Assembly (NCBI GenBank): GCA_903910005.1
Contig: CAIVXW010000499.1
Span: 1 to 5,875, forward strand
Reading direction: 5' to 3'
DNA from: an uncultured Methylococcaceae bacterium
GTDB lineage: Bacteria; Pseudomonadota; Gammaproteobacteria; Methylococcales; Methylococcaceae
Length of the DNA: 5,875 nt
Positions 5,364 through 5,875 of the stretch are shown piece after piece (within the stretch, counting starts at the first letter, position 1; every line of letters starts with the position of its first letter). Position numbers and translations under genes: made by a program. The notes below the pieces were generated by a model. The model did not search any database. It was not told where the DNA came from and saw nothing but the letters and a program-made list of their open reading frames with translations.

Positions 5364-5875
5364 ATGCGTATATTGTTTGTCCATCAAAATTTTCCCGGCC
5401 AGTTCAAACACCTTGCTCCCACCCTGGCCAAAAACCCGAAGCACCGGGTCTATGCCTTTACCATGCAGAAAAATGCCCCCGGTTCCTGGCAAAATATCCG
5501 TCTGGTAGCGTATCAGGCTGACAAGGGAACCAGTCCAACGGTACACCGCTGGGTATCCGACCTTGAAACCAAGGTCATTCGGGGAGAGGCCGCCTTCAAG
5601 GCTGCCCTCAGGATGAAAGCCGAAGGGATTCGCCCTGATGTAATCGTCGCTCATCCTGGCTGGGGTGAAAGCCTGTTTCTGAAGGAAGTCTGGCCGGATA
5701 CCCGACTGGGTATCTACTGTGAGTTCTTTTACCGGGCAGACGGTGCCGACGTCGGATTTGATCCGGAATTTCCCGCCCAGGATACAGGGGATGGCTGTCG
5801 GTTGAAACTCAAGAACATCAATAACTGGCTGCATTTCGAGATTGCGGACGCCGGCATTTCGCCGACCCAATGGCA
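5364..5875 (+). CDS. Glycosyltransferase, N-terminal part (Glyco_trans_4_3/GT4-like; 3' end outside window)
   Basis: Only the first 170 codons are present; the frame is still open at the window end. The product begins MRILFVHQNFPGQFKHLAP, the first strand and loop of a GT-B fold glycosyltransferase. Further blocks are the segment SDLETKVIRGEAA, DVIVAHPGWGESLFLKEVWP, IYCEFFYRADGADVGFDPEFP and LKLKNINNWL. These match the N-terminal domain known as Glyco_trans_4_3 (PF12000), which is normally followed by a GT4-type nucleotide-sugar-binding domain. Such enzymes transfer sugars from activated donors during exopolysaccharide or other surface-glycan synthesis in the cytoplasm; the donor and acceptor cannot be told. 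ATG 5364 is chosen from the family start. No good ribosome binding site precedes it, and only 14 bases separate it from the phosphatase stop, so translation is probably coupled and the two genes share an mRNA. No defect is seen in the visible part. Confidence 0.9.
   Translation, partial: MRILFVHQNFPGQFKHLAPTLAKNPKHRVYAFTMQKNAPGSWQNIRLVAYQADKGTSPTVHRWVSDLETKVIRGEAAFKAALRMKAEGIRPDVIVAHPGWGESLFLKEVWPDTRLGIYCEFFYRADGADVGFDPEFPAQDTGDGCRLKLKNINNWLHFEIADAGISPTQW

Noticed and set aside
5289..5870. Minus-strand open frame of 193 codons
   Set aside because: It lies opposite the glycosyltransferase, whose + strand translation shows clear family motifs. The minus-strand product has no recognisable motif.

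Overview
This window looks like ordinary chromosomal sequence from a gammaproteobacterium. The FabB-type ketoacyl synthase and the TtcA sequence are both typical of that class, and base composition is moderate (about half G+C by eye). A TIGR04073-type exosortase-associated protein suggests a lineage with an exosortase/exopolysaccharide system, but I cannot name a genus. All genes are on the + strand. I see no mobile element, tRNA, rRNA or CRISPR array, and no gene-free stretch longer than 300 bases.

Layout. (1) Positions 1-291 hold the 3' end of fabB (fatty-acid elongation). It overlaps by 11 bases the start of ttcA (281-1162), the tRNA C32 2-thiolation enzyme. (2) Positions 1163-1602 form a self-contained unit. 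It has a good sigma70-type promoter (TTGCAT-17-TATAAA), a 5' UTR that begins with a small hairpin, a perfect AGGAGG ribosome binding site, a 40-residue lipoprotein gene (1321-1443), a structured 3' region and a strong intrinsic terminator (1545-1577). (3) Positions 1603-2304 encode a short-chain dehydrogenase/reductase of the sniffer/C-factor type. Its 3' end is followed by three back-to-back hairpins, two of which can be replaced by an alternative pairing. (4) Positions 2364-5875 look like an operon. It begins with a small exported TIGR04073-family protein. Overlapping its end is an 893-residue sensor phosphatase with five PAS-like domains and a SpoIIE/RsbU-type PP2C output. After 14 bases comes the start of a family-4-type glycosyltransferase that runs off the window.

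The last block is the most interesting. A soluble multi-PAS protein phosphatase sits between an exosortase-associated exported protein and a glycosyltransferase, which suggests signal-controlled surface polysaccharide or envelope output. The fifth PAS domain of the phosphatase is clearly LOV-like and keeps the flavin-contacting Asn/Asn/Gln residues, but the photo-reactive cysteine is a leucine. It is therefore probably a redox-sensing or degenerate LOV domain rather than a classical blue-light photoreceptor. No partner STAS or anti-sigma protein is visible in this window.
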